Positions 1-11,500 of a DNA stretch of 64,000 nt are shown here, in pieces. Made by a program: the position numbers and the translations under genes. A model generated the notes under the pieces. It saw nothing but the letters and a program-made list of their open reading frames with translations, was not told the DNA's origin and searched no databases. Source of the DNA: Glossina fuscipes (taxonomy: Eukaryota; Arthropoda; Insecta; Diptera; Glossinidae); assembly GCF_014805625.2 (NCBI RefSeq), contig NW_024003726.1:1354702-1418701 (forward strand). The letters are read 5' to 3'. Within the stretch, counting starts at the first letter, position 1. Each line of letters begins with the position of its first letter.

Positions 1-124
1 TCAACGGTCACCCTTGGGTGATGTTAATGTAGACTGACGGTGTTAAACTGTTTTCTTCCTTCTCTTTGACATTGCATTCCTATCAGTTTAAAATTGACTT
101 AAATCATTTAGTTACATATTGCAG

Positions 125-500
125 GAATTCATTTCATTAAAAACTTCATTGTTTCATATAAGTTGAAAAATGTTGATTCGTTCATCGATTTAATGGGTCT
201 ATTCGACCACATTGAACTCTCTTTAAGTAAAACGCGGCTGATTTCATTAAGAGGTGGTCCAAAGAACTGAAGGATCCTTACATTACAGAAAGGCAATGCA
301 TGTGCTTGGGTTGACCAGTCGTTGAGTACGCCTCTGTTGTGTGGTCTTCTTCTAATTGGTGTTAAGTAGATTCCATTGAATCCGTTAAAAAGCAATTTTT
401 TCAGTTTGGCCTTAGCAATTTGTGTTGCGGCCCGCTTGTCTCTTTGCCTTGTCTCCCTATGAAAATAGGTTGCTTCTAGTATCCTTACTGTCACTTGAGA
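125..500 (+). pseudogene. degenerate Jockey-like LINE reverse transcriptase fragment (family A)
   Basis: Read on the plus strand, with at least one stop and small indels, this stretch matches the thumb region of the family A LINE protein at 60481-61083. Parallel points are VDSFIDL, HIELSLSK, a degraded VEYASVVW motif and a spacing of QF/LSNL residues. It is an old truncated copy. The open frame on the opposite strand here is only its shadow. Confidence 0.6.
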
Positions 501-504
501 AAAG

Positions 505-3235
505 TCGGTTCACTTTTGATGTTTGTTTCTTAATTAAGTTAATATATGGTACTATCGACGCACCCACGTTACTTGGTGACATAAACTAACTGTCAGGTCT
601 GAATCGCTTTTTCAGGAAATTTATCTTCTTATGGCTTATTCAATGGAAATATAATTACGAACTTTTCAGTCCGTCAATAGTCGGTCGCAGAAGCCTTAAT
701 GATATCTATTAATTACTCTCAATTTTATTATAATAAAAAAACATATTCATAATATATTTCAAAAACGCTAAACGCAGTTCGTGAAGCACGAGACGGCGTG
801 CGAAAAAGAAGGGCATAGGGTATAGAAACAATGCTTATTAACAAACGGTTGGATTTTTTATAGTCGAAAATTGAACATTTTTATTCGAATACTCGGCGAT
901 TATACAAAAATTTATATTGCTGAAAAATCTCAAGCCTTTGTAAGTGTAGACATGTGGTTATGTGATTTTTTTTTTTAGATTCAAATTTACGTCGTTAGTT
1001 CAATATCTTCTTAGGCCGTATGTTGCAGTTCTTCATTTGTTGCTTACAAAGGAATGGAAAACATTTTTTACTGAAAATTTGGATAGTTTCGGTAAATTCT
1101 TATACAGACCAACATCTAGTACGAACATATTTTTTTGGTTATTGTAGGTAATTGAAGAAAGACCAAATTTTATATCAAATTATTTTTAAGTTGAAAATTT
1201 GGCCATCAAGTTAGAATATATGCAGGCCGGATATCTAATTATTATTCGTCAATGTTAGTTAATTATACCTTAATAAGTTCATAATATCAATGTGTATTCC
1301 AATAATGTGCGGTGAAATTGATAAATCCGAAAGAATTTCGTAAAATAGTAGTGCTGTTCTTCCAAATCTTATGTCTGTGCGACATATTTCAACCTAACCG
1401 TAACAACTTTTGACCTAACTTTCCCTATACATTCAAACTGGAATAGTGTTGACTATCAACTTTGTGCTTTTATCTTCCTTTGTCCGCCTGTGGACCTTGT
1501 TCTGCATTCTGTCTTTGATACCATGTTTTTGCTTAGAATGTTTTTAAAGGTATCAAATAAAAAATCAATCCAACTTCTCACGCTGGCAGGAAACGAGCGT
1601 AAACATTGTACCCCGATGGATTTTGTAAAAAAACCGCAAAAATAACTTTACTCTTAAATAATCTGTCATCAGCCAACATAGTTCATATAAATTTTCTAAA
1701 TAACACCGCATTATAATGGATTTTTATAACCTATACCACTTATGGTGAAGCGCATGTAACAGCTATGTTTGCAAATTCTCACTGTCAGTCTAATTATCGA
1801 ACTACTGACCTCATTATTTTTGTGGCACTTAAACAGGATCGAAGGTTTTGGAGACGGACGCATGTGTGACTGCTTATAAGAATTAACCGACGGACGAAAT
1901 CTATTTACCGAACAGAGAGAAGATAAACCGTGGCTAATTCTCCACCCTCGCCTATATGTAATTTGCTTCGGCGCACGATTTTAAATGGGATACCCCAAAG
2001 AGGGGTACGATAACCCTCTAACATGCTTTCCTCTCACACAAAAAAAAAGCTTAGTACATTTTTATATATATGTTTTCCTTTTAATTTATATCACTTTCAA
2101 TAGCAAAAATAATACCAATGTTAATTAAAAGGGAACAGATGCAATTATGTATGTATGATTAGTTAAATTATATTATCTACTAAAGCGACCATATATATAT
2201 ATATATGTGTTATATACGTAAACATATTATGATGAAGAACGTTATATACAGACTGTTTGCTGCTGCAGATAATGGCATTGGTAATATAGATGATGAAGTT
2301 AACAACGAAGTTGATGACCTAACGAAAATTAAAACTTGGTATTGAAGCATCTTTATTCACTCTGCTTTTAGTATGCTGCTTTCAAAAATCGCTTTCTATC
2401 TCGATAGCAAAAATGGTGTCGCAAGATGTTAATGAAACATTTGTTTATGGGTTGTTTACGCTTTTGTTATAATTGCATTTCTCCACTTTGCTAAGATGTG
2501 TAAATATTATCTATACACAACATTCCTTTACACATACTTATATATTCATTTATAATTATATACCCATACATATGTACATAATCGCATATATAAGTGTTCA
2601 TCTCACATTTTTCAATATTTATTTTAATATTCAAACTTTTCTTCGCTATACATCTGAAAAATTAGCCCGCCCCTGTTCTGGAAATTTGCCTTCAATCTGC
2701 AGGTCGCATTTTTGAGATATTTAATAAAATTTGGTAAACAGACACGTTTTGACCCAAAGACGAACGTTATTCAAATTGGTTCGGATCGGTCCACTCTACA
2801 TATGATGAACTATTTTGCAAAGTTACACGCTTTGTAATAGCATTTCGTAATTTTAAATTGAGATGCAAAATTTTGTTCGATTGAGAGTAACCTCGACGAA
2901 AACAAAATCTTCATAAAGGTCCAAATTTCACTACTTCGTGGTGACAAACGGCTCAAAAGAGTAAGTTGACAAAGAAATCAACCTTACCAAATTTGGACAA
3001 CGTAAGTCTATTTTTCACATACCATTGCGTGTACGGATTTCAAGGAAATGTAAACTCTTATATGTTGAAAAGCCTAACTGCTTTCTAATTAAAATTCCTT
3101 TATGGCCGTAATTTGACATTAAAACTAAGTGGTCTAAAAATGGACCACATGAGTCCCCACTTCATATATTTCACAATTTCTCATGAATAGTAAACCCTTC
3201 AAAAAAAAGGGTTAGTTTTTAAAGTTTTATGATGA
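505..3235. other. AT-rich non-coding stretch
   Basis: No supported gene. It is probably intron or flank of eIF4G. It holds an AT dinucleotide run near 2190-2206, A/T tracts and a 38-codon acidic open frame at 2231-2344 (plus) that I cannot assign. Confidence 0.4.
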
Positions 3236-3279
3236 ATGATGATGGCTCATAGTAGCCATCCCGAAAATTCCCAAAATGG

Positions 3280-3655
3280 TGAAACCAAATACACATTTAT
3301 AACGCTGTACTTTCCACATGCAGCTGGCTGCCGAAAAGATTCAGGAGTAGCAGAACATTTGGAGGAAAATGGATTAACTCAAAAACGCCGTAAAAAGGTC
3401 TATCAACAGAATATTTACGAAAGGCAATAGTCAGTCGAATGAAAAGAGTTGGAGAGCAATATTCGAACGGACAAGATCAGAACTAGAATTAAGACATTGT
3501 AAATATAAGTTCCTGTAAATAACTTGTAAATAGATCTTCTAAGAATAGTAAATAAGGCCTGTGCTATCCTAAAAATCACAATTCAGCGCTACAAATTTCA
3601 TTTCAAAAGGAGTTGAATAAAAACGTAAAATCATGAAAAGCAACTTTACATTACA
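3280..3655 (+). repeat. LTR-like dispersed repeat, copy 1
   Basis: This stretch aligns from end to end with 13217-13600. Shared landmarks in order are ACACATT-ATAACG, CTTGTAAATAGATCT, TAGTAAATAA, AATCAC-ATTCAG and GAATAAAAACGT. Length, the polyadenylation-like AATAAA near the end and the dispersed occurrence suggest a solo or decayed LTR of an LTR retrotransposon. No TG..CA ends or primer-binding site were identified. The mariner at 3661 interrupts its right margin. Confidence 0.45.
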
Positions 3656-3660
3656 ATATA

Positions 3661-4812
3661 TTAGTTTGGGGAAAAAGAAATCCATTATTTTCATATGAAC
3701 TTCAGGACTTTATTTAACATGCTTCGGATTGTCCGATTTGGGTCAAATATGCACCGTTTTGTTGTATGATTTGTTGCCTTTTTAAAAGTAACTTCAAAAT
3801 GCCTCTCTCATAGAAGTCCTAGTCTCTATTTGCAAAAAACTCTAGTAGTCGATTTTCACAATCCTCCCTAGATTCCAATTTTTTATCATTAAAGAAATTT
3901 TGCAATGCAAGAAAAAGATAATAATCGCTTGGTGCCAAGTCCGGACTGTATGGCGGATGCATTAAAACTTCCCAACCAAGCTCCCGAAGTTTCTGGCGAG
4001 TCACTGTAAATGTGTGTGGCCTAGCGTTGTCCTGGTGGAACACGACACCTCTCCTGTTGGCCAATTCTGGCCGTTTCCGGTCAATCGCTATCTTCGAACG
4101 GTCCAGTTGTTGACAGTAGAGAGCAGAATTTAGCGTTTGGCCATATGGAAACAACTCATAATAAATAATCCCCTTCATAATCACCATCCGTTTAAGAAAT
4201 GGGTCTATCTCATTCCGTTTGGCCAAGGCTTCGTAGATGGAAATTCGATCCATCATGTTTTTTTCTGTTAATTGGTGTGGCACCCAAACATCGAGCTTCT
4301 TTTTGAATCCCGCTTTGTGTAAATGGTTTAAAACTGTTTTATGGTCGATTTTTAGCTCCTGGGCAATGTTACGACTGCTAACATGCCGGTCAACTTCGAT
4401 CATTTCTCCGATTTTATCGACATTTTCGACGACCGGCCTACCTGTGCGAGGTGCATCTTTAACATCAAAAATTCCTGAACGGAATCTACGAAACCAAAAT
4501 TGCACATAATTGACTGTTTATCGGAACCATAAACACCATTCACAATTTTAGCCGCCTGGCTTGCATTTTCGCCTTTGTCAAAGAAAAACTGTAAAATGTA
4601 CCGAATTTTCTCTTTGGTCACTTCCATTTTTAACACGCTGTAACTCACAACTGAATGCACCAAACAAAAAACAGCAAAAGAATTTCTTTTACTGCGAAAT
4701 GTCACCTTTCAAACGAGCATAAATATGAAATTGTTTGATCGATACTTTACGAGAAATCTATCAGTGCAGCCATCTACCGAAAAAATAATGGATTTCTTTT
4801 TCCCCAAACTAA
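3661..4812 (-). mobile_element. mariner transposon, 1152 bp, with perfect 31-bp terminal inverted repeats
   Basis: The ends 3661-3691 and 4782-4812 are exact inverted copies over 31 bp, beginning TTAGTTTGGGG, and each is flanked by TA, the mariner target duplication (3659-3660 and 4813-4814). The inside is one decayed transposase gene on the minus strand. The element is slightly shorter than the usual 1.25-1.3 kb because of an internal deletion in the coding region. It sits inside an older repeat whose related uninterrupted version lies near 53795-53945. Perfect inverted repeats with a broken gene suggest fairly recent mobilisation in trans. Confidence 0.9.
3714..4627 (-). pseudogene. mariner transposase, inactivated
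   Basis: The start is the ATG at 4627 (MEVTKEKIRYIL), which opens the helix-turn-helix region. A frameshift near 4510-4520 (after GVYGSDKQS) shifts to the frame reading FRRFRSGIFDVKDAPRTG. WVPHQL follows. After LKRM the protein jumps directly to KGIIYYELFPYG: about 40 residues, including the first catalytic Asp region (TGDEKW-type), are deleted in frame. The second Asp (FHQDNARPHT) and the third (HPPYSPDLAPSDYYLF) remain, so the D,D34D triad is incomplete. A TAG at 3816-3818 replaces a Gln codon 34 codons before the natural stop at 3714. Three independent lesions make it non-functional. Confidence 0.9.
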
Positions 4813-4814
4813 TA

Positions 4815-4940
4815 TAAGAGTTATAATGACAAACAAGCCCTTATACAGAAAACAGATAAAGTTTACTTTTTCATGACGAAAACTGATAAGTAATATGACT
4901 TTTGGGAATTAAATTAAGTCTGCTATATTTGGATAACGCT
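4815..4940 (+). repeat. dispersed repeat flanking the mariner
   Basis: The sequence right of the mariner (ACAAGCCCTTATACAG, TTTTTCATGACGAAAACTGA) has a clear relative at 53815-53945 (GCAAGCCCTTATATAG, TTTTTATGACGGAAACTGA). The class is unknown. Confidence 0.5.
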
Positions 4941-5520
4941 ATATGATGTTTTTGACATCCTCCAATACGTCAACTTTCATGGAAAGTATACGTATATACA
5001 AAAATATTAAAAATATTGTTTTATTACCCAAACAAGTGAAAAGCTTTATTCGGCGAATTCGTGTAGGGCACTGAATGTCGGCCCTGCCCGACCATAATAT
5101 TCTGATCGTTTTTATGATGAAATGGTGCATACTTAAATTATTATTAAAGAGTTTCGCAATGCTCTTATTATTTTTTACTGCGCCTCGTTCCTTTACAATT
5201 GACTATTGCTTGCCTGAAGGATATATTCCATTGAAATGCAACATGAAATATTCTTGAATATACCGTATATGTCGCGATTTGATAAATAAATCCACATTTT
5301 CTACTAATATAACCATTATCTCTATTTAAAATCAAACATAGAATCGTTACAGGAAATAAAAATCAGAGAACTTACTTTAAAAAACACAAAAATTATTATG
5401 TGATCTAGCAAATTTCTCTTTTTCGTAAAATTTCTATATGTTGAATGCGGGCTTCACAATGCTCTTATATGCAAATTAAGTGCTGAAAAATATTTTTAAT
5501 TTAATAAAATTGATACTCAC

Positions 5521-5561
5521 CTATACTCCGAACGTTTTGATCTGCTTTATTTATTTGCATC
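5521..5561 (-). CDS. eIF4G: eIF4G small exon, 41 nt (alternative 21 nt)
   Basis: A strong donor (ATATAG|GTGAGTATC, intron from 5520) lies below two possible acceptors. TTGATAG at 5562-5564 gives a 58-nt intron and a 41-nt exon (5521-5561) reading KMQINKADQNVRSI. AAAGCAG at 5542-5544 gives a 78-nt intron and a 21-nt exon (5521-5541) reading KSKRSEY. Both are open in phase, but they differ by 20 nt and so leave different phases, meaning only one can be the normal product. The first has the more typical fly intron length and a better pyrimidine tract; the second has the CAG acceptor. No downstream exon is recognisable in the window to settle it. Confidence 0.45.
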
Positions 5562-8500
5562 CTATCAACATAAGTGAACATTAAAAAAGCGTTCCAATTA
5601 TTTTTAACAAAGAACTCACTTTTTACTTTTTGTTTTCTGCATTTGAGCAGGGTATATTTCTGGAGCTAACATGGCAGATACAACTGGCGTCTGATTAATT
5701 GTGTTACGTTCTTCTTGTTCTGAAGTTTCACGTGTATCTGAAAATTAGAATACAATGATAAACCGGCAGCGATGAAGTTATGATGCACTTAAACATCATC
5801 AGTTAGTTCACCTGTATCGTAATTCCGAAATTCTGAAGTACTTCTCATTACATGTCCTGCCTCTTCCGGTACCTTTGTTTGTATTAATTGTGCTGCGCTT
5901 ATCGAATCTTGGCATTCTATATCCGTAGAGGAAGTATTCTGAAAACGAATTTTGAAATTCATCGTCAAAAATGTTTTAAAATTCAGAACTTTCATTTAGC
6001 AAAAATTCCTGTACATTTTTAAGTTAATACAAACCAAAGGCTATAAATTTGTAATCACGCAAATATACGTATATCGTATCAAGGAAAATGGTTGTGGCAC
6101 AAAAGACGTATAACTTTGTTAGCACTAACCCTATCATGCGCATGTAAAAGGTGACGATCGATAAATAGTTAAAAAAAAAAAGAAAAGCTTGTAATGTTTG
6201 CAAAACCATTCGAAACTAATTACATTTGGAAAGAGAACCCAATTCTTGAACAAATTAGCTGTAGTTTATAATATAATTTCAATTAAGGCGATAACATTTT
6301 AAAGTTTTGAGAAATAATTCGTGGCATGCATTGTACAGATGGCCCACCAAAGTCGGTAGTACGAAAGTCAGGTTTCGTTCCAGAAGGTTCGATTTTCAAC
6401 ACTTTTAGCGCTTTACCCGGCCGATACAGTTCACGAACTCGTCCACAAATTTTTTCATACTATATATTTATACTATTTATACTATATATACACTATATAT
6501 ATATATATATATATAAAATTTTCATCTTATATTTGGTACAAAAACCGGACAGGAGAAGAAGAAGTCCTACTGTTTAGAAAGGAAAGAATTCTCCCAACCA
6601 GGCAATAGAAATAAGACTTCAAAAACGTGTTGGAAGATGACTACCAGGAACAGCTGTAAGTAAAACACATAACCTTTATAATTAATTCGTATTTCGATAA
6701 TAATTTCATTTCCATTCCGACTCGACTGCAGCTCTGTTGGACTATACGAGTAAAGTGCTCTCGAGGGCATTGAGTAAGCAAAGACAATAAGACACAAACT
6801 GGGGTAGCACCATGCCTAACAACATATGTTGGAACAAAGGATGTAATTTTTGATGGAAAGACTATAGAACTGGAATTATCGTCAAAAATCATGCTAAGAA
6901 AACTAAATTGGGAGATATGCATAATGTGAGATGCGATAATAATGTCCGTACTTGAAAACATTAAAAATAATCGATGCTGTCGTTCAGTGATGGTAGAAAA
7001 GGTTATTACAACGAAAAATTAAAAAAAAGAACAAAAAGAAAAGAATTTATAGAAAATATGAAAAAAAATCATGGAGAGACAACTACGAAGAACCTGGAAC
7101 GAAACTCCAAAATCCTTAAAAGATCGAACTACTTGAACTGTGCACAGTATCTCTCAATTTGGAAATAACTCTAACTAAAATCAGTTTGATTACGACAATA
7201 AATAAGTGACCTTCTCGGCGCTCTCTTATAAATTAAAGAAATCATATGTTTTGCGGTAGCGAAGCGAAATTAGAAATGCTAATTATGTGTAACTTCTATA
7301 GCGTTTTGTTCAGCGCTTTACCCGAGTTCTATACAGAACACAACCAAAATGGAACTTAAAACGATGCTCTCAGGAAAGTCTCCTATAAGCAGTAATGCTT
7401 TTTTCTATTGTAAAATTGCCAAAGAAAATTCAAGAGGAGATGAAGTTGTTATAACATCCAAAGTAGAAATACCTCACAAACTATCACTACCTTTGAATAT
7501 TACCTTAACTAGAAAGACAAGGATATCTTCAGAAATTACCGAAAGAAATGTTTACATTATTTTATGTTATTTTGCGCTAGGTAGACCAAATAAAAATAAA
7601 ATTTAAATTTTTGGTGCTAATGTATGATGACAAAGGAATTGTGTTATGCGGCGATTATAATTGCAGAAAGTTCTTGGTTCGGCAGGCGTCCAATTTGCTT
7701 GAGTAATGTTCTGCTTAAGGGAGTTTTAGCTTGGTATTTTAGATATTTCTTGGTATATTGTTTTAGCAAACAATCTGCATCGACAACCAAACTTCCGTCT
7801 GCTTAATAAATCAAACATTGATTTAGCAATCAATTTCTTTTATCTTATTAACCCAGCGATAGATTTAAGTATTTCCAAAATTTGCTTTACTTTTCATAAT
7901 AAGCGACTATCGTAATACATTGAAACATAAAACTCGGTCTGCAAATCTTATAGACATTAACGGATAATCATTTAATTAATTTGAAACGAATGCTTATTTT
8001 TTTTATCTTCAATATAAGTAGGTTGCACGAGTTGTGTATTGTCAAATTTTGACAAAGCTTTTTCTCTATTTTGGAATATTTCACAGGTCTTTCGACAGAA
8101 ATGTAGTTATAAGCTTTTTCCCAAATACAGTAACACAAGGTATACAACACCTGCTATCAACTGAGCACTTAATTCGTTAACCATCATGCCATCAGAAAAT
8201 ATATATTCTAAACGACTAGTATATTTCAGAAAATAGCATAAATCTTGTTTTTAAAAGTGTAAAAATCAAGATGGTAGCTGATATCGACGGTATAAGCAAC
8301 CAAATTTAAAAAAATCGACCTAATAGTACTAACTATTTGATCGCAGAAATAGTAAACAATAGGAAGCTAAACTGACCTAATAAATGATCTCAATAAGTGT
8401 CCGCTCTTTCCAACGTCTTAAAAACCAATTAAATTTTCTGCCATCTTTAATTAAATATTAGAGAAAGTCAAGGTGGCTTTGCAAAATTAATAATAATAAC

Positions 8501-11500
8501 TTCTCAATAATTTGATTTTCGTAAGGAACACAATATTTCACATAAACTAGCTAACAAGTTAATGAAATCTGTGGGTGTCACAAGCCACTGATTGACGATA
8601 TATCAAAAGAATTATTCTGAAATTCTGTGAACATAAATCGTACAAGATTTATGTTGGGAGCACTCTGTATTCGCTTGTTAATACGTTTGTAGGATGCCCA
8701 CAGGAGTCTTGTCTTTGTCTTATGCTGTACAATACCTAGGGTTTTCTTCAATTGTCCAATTGCACCTCATTTTCTTTTGTGGGCGAGGTTGCCATTGCGT
8801 TGTGTCATCTGTATAGTCGAATGATATCTTTTTTGAAAAGCTAGTTGAACCTTACATACAGTACCATCCCCAAAAAGTTATGGGAAAGCTACATGAAAAC
8901 AATATAAAGGATATGACGATCTAAGTATAATACATAAGGAACTGAAGTCAATAACAATTCATATTAATAAATAGAAACCAAAAACCCTATCTAAGCCAAT
9001 ACCGTCTACATACCAACAAAACAAAATTCATCTTGTTCCGTTAAATATCTCCCTCAATATTACAAATATAGTTTCTTCGTACCAATCTAAGCAAATTCAT
9101 AAACAGAAACACTAAACACATGTCGTTTTTCAATATAAAACAACGCAGTAAACATTTCATGTGCGTCCTACAAAAATCATACAAATAATATGGAAAATCA
9201 TTCAGCCTGATTATGCGACATAGAAAATGAGACATTGGCTTTATAAAACTATTTCGCATTGTGATTATTTCTGCTAAAGGCCTACATATTTACTAGAAAT
9301 CACAATACTGCGGTTCTCGATACAAAATCAACAACAACAACAGCAGCAACACTTATCGGAAAATGTAAGGGAGTTGTAATGATATTTAACAAGAGGATAC
9401 ATAAGCAGAGAAGACCTAAAACTGAAGACCCAAGACTGTCCGTTTTAATGGATAATACAATTTCATGTTGCAGGTGTTACAACGTTTTAGAAAACTGTAG
9501 CAGCACAAAGAATACCAAAAAAGAACAGAATTTGTAGCAAGGGTTTAACGTGGATTCCTGCCTGAAAGGCTTAACCCCACGGTGGCCCAAGCCACTTTAA
9601 GCGTACTACGCCCCTTGGCGAGTTAGCCAATCCCCACAGAGTAGGGGCCTAAACAACACCAGAGTCCAGAACGGTTTATTGTGTATGGAACAATAAACCC
9701 CACTCTGGTCAGTGGTGAGGCCTAGTTGCACTCAAATTGTTCCACTTTGGCTAGGAACTTGCCAACCACAACCACCACGAGTACTCCCCGAAGGGCCGCA
9801 CCCAAGCAGTCAGGACTCACAAATTGATCAACGATATGCGTTCAAAAAGGGTAAAAATTGCGCTCGCTTCCGCCATAAGGTTTCCACGGCGCCGTTGATC
9901 AACTACCACCATTACCCGCAGGCATCCGTGACATATGTTCAAAAGTAAAAGTAAGGCAAAAGGGGAAAAAGCCTTTCCGTCAAATCCATTTTTTAATTTT
10001 TGCTTGTATTAATTCTCAAGAGAGTTTATTAAAAAATAGGCCAAAGGGAAGGCCATCCGTCAAATCCTTTTTGTATAAGTAACTCTCTCTTGAGAAAATT
10101 TTAATTCCAACGACTTTATGAACAAAGTCCATCATACACCCGCAGGCATACGTGGCTTTGTGAGGGGAGCCTCCTGACCCCCGTGGCTCCCAGTTTGTTT
10201 TACAAAGCCTTTGGCACACTTTGGGCGGATGTTAAAAACAACCGTACCTGCTTCGGATTCACCATACTTCCTTGGTTGCCAACACCATGAACTACTTTTC
10301 TTCGAGATATATAGGTCTCGGGTATTGCACTGACATGGCAGGGGCGATCTACCATGCACACCAAAAAAGAACACGAATATCAGCATCAGAGGACAAAAAC
10401 ACACCATCATTCACTGCAACAACAACAACAATGGCGTCATGTACAATAACAGTACCCGCTTGAGCGATCAAGTAGGTAAAGGATCTCGACTAACAGCTTA
10501 AAGATCGTGGGTTCAAATTTCAAATGCGGTAGAATTTTCAATAAAACGGATAGCTTTAGGTGCTATTGCTTTATGGTCTTAGTATTAAAATTTATTTCTT
10601 TGGCTAAATTAGTAAAACAATAAGAATAATAATAGAACAATAATAGTCGCCCAACAACCGCACGAATATAGGTAGCAATGACTAGTAAATTCAAAATTGA
10701 CCGTTACAATGTGCGGAAGTTTTGATCTAGTATATTTGCACTCTATGGGACTCAAGTAAGTGAGCACAATGGTCTAACCGATTTACACCTGCTTAGTAAT
10801 CGCATAACTTGCAGTTTCAGAATACACAGAGGCATTGTGACATTATATGATATATAACAAGTACAGCGAATCTCATTAATATTGGGTTTTTTCGCTCGAA
10901 AAAAGTAAACGCACGATAAACCTAGTCCATTGTTCGAACATAAAAACTGTTCTTACTATTTTATACTGGTAGGTAATATATATTAAAATATCAAAAAGAC
11001 AAGTAAAACATTATTCCAGTAGAGAAGAAAATGAAATAACTTCAAGAACTTTAAAAACACAGCGACATTAATATTGGATGTTTTTCATATAAGGAATAAT
11101 ACGCAGAAAAAAACAGTATATTATTGAAAATTAATATTTGGAGAAGTATCCTTGTTGCTTAATAACGTCATTTAGACACTTTGGCATATTTTCTATGCAG
11201 ATCTTGGACAGAAAAGATTCAGTGTTTTGGCACACGGTGGTCCAATTCTTCCCACATATTTTTGATGGGGTTCATGCCTGGTGATTTGTGGAAGAGGGTC
11301 GAGCACTTTGTGGCAGTTATATATGGCTCTTGCCATTCTTGAATTAAGCGGGATTTACGCTTGAGGCTGTTATTTTGCTGGAATTTGAATTTCTCCAAAA
11401 CACCAATATTGTCTGCTCTTTCTTTCCACTTTTGTTTCTATATCCTTAAAAAACCCTCCTTATTTACAATGCCATTCATAAACTCTCTTTTTGCGATTCT

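Noticed and set aside
129..494. 121-codon minus-strand frame
   Set aside because: The plus strand of the same stretch matches a LINE RT thumb; the minus frame is its shadow.
2231..2344. Short acidic open frame as a gene
   Set aside because: Only 38 codons with no splice context or known relative.
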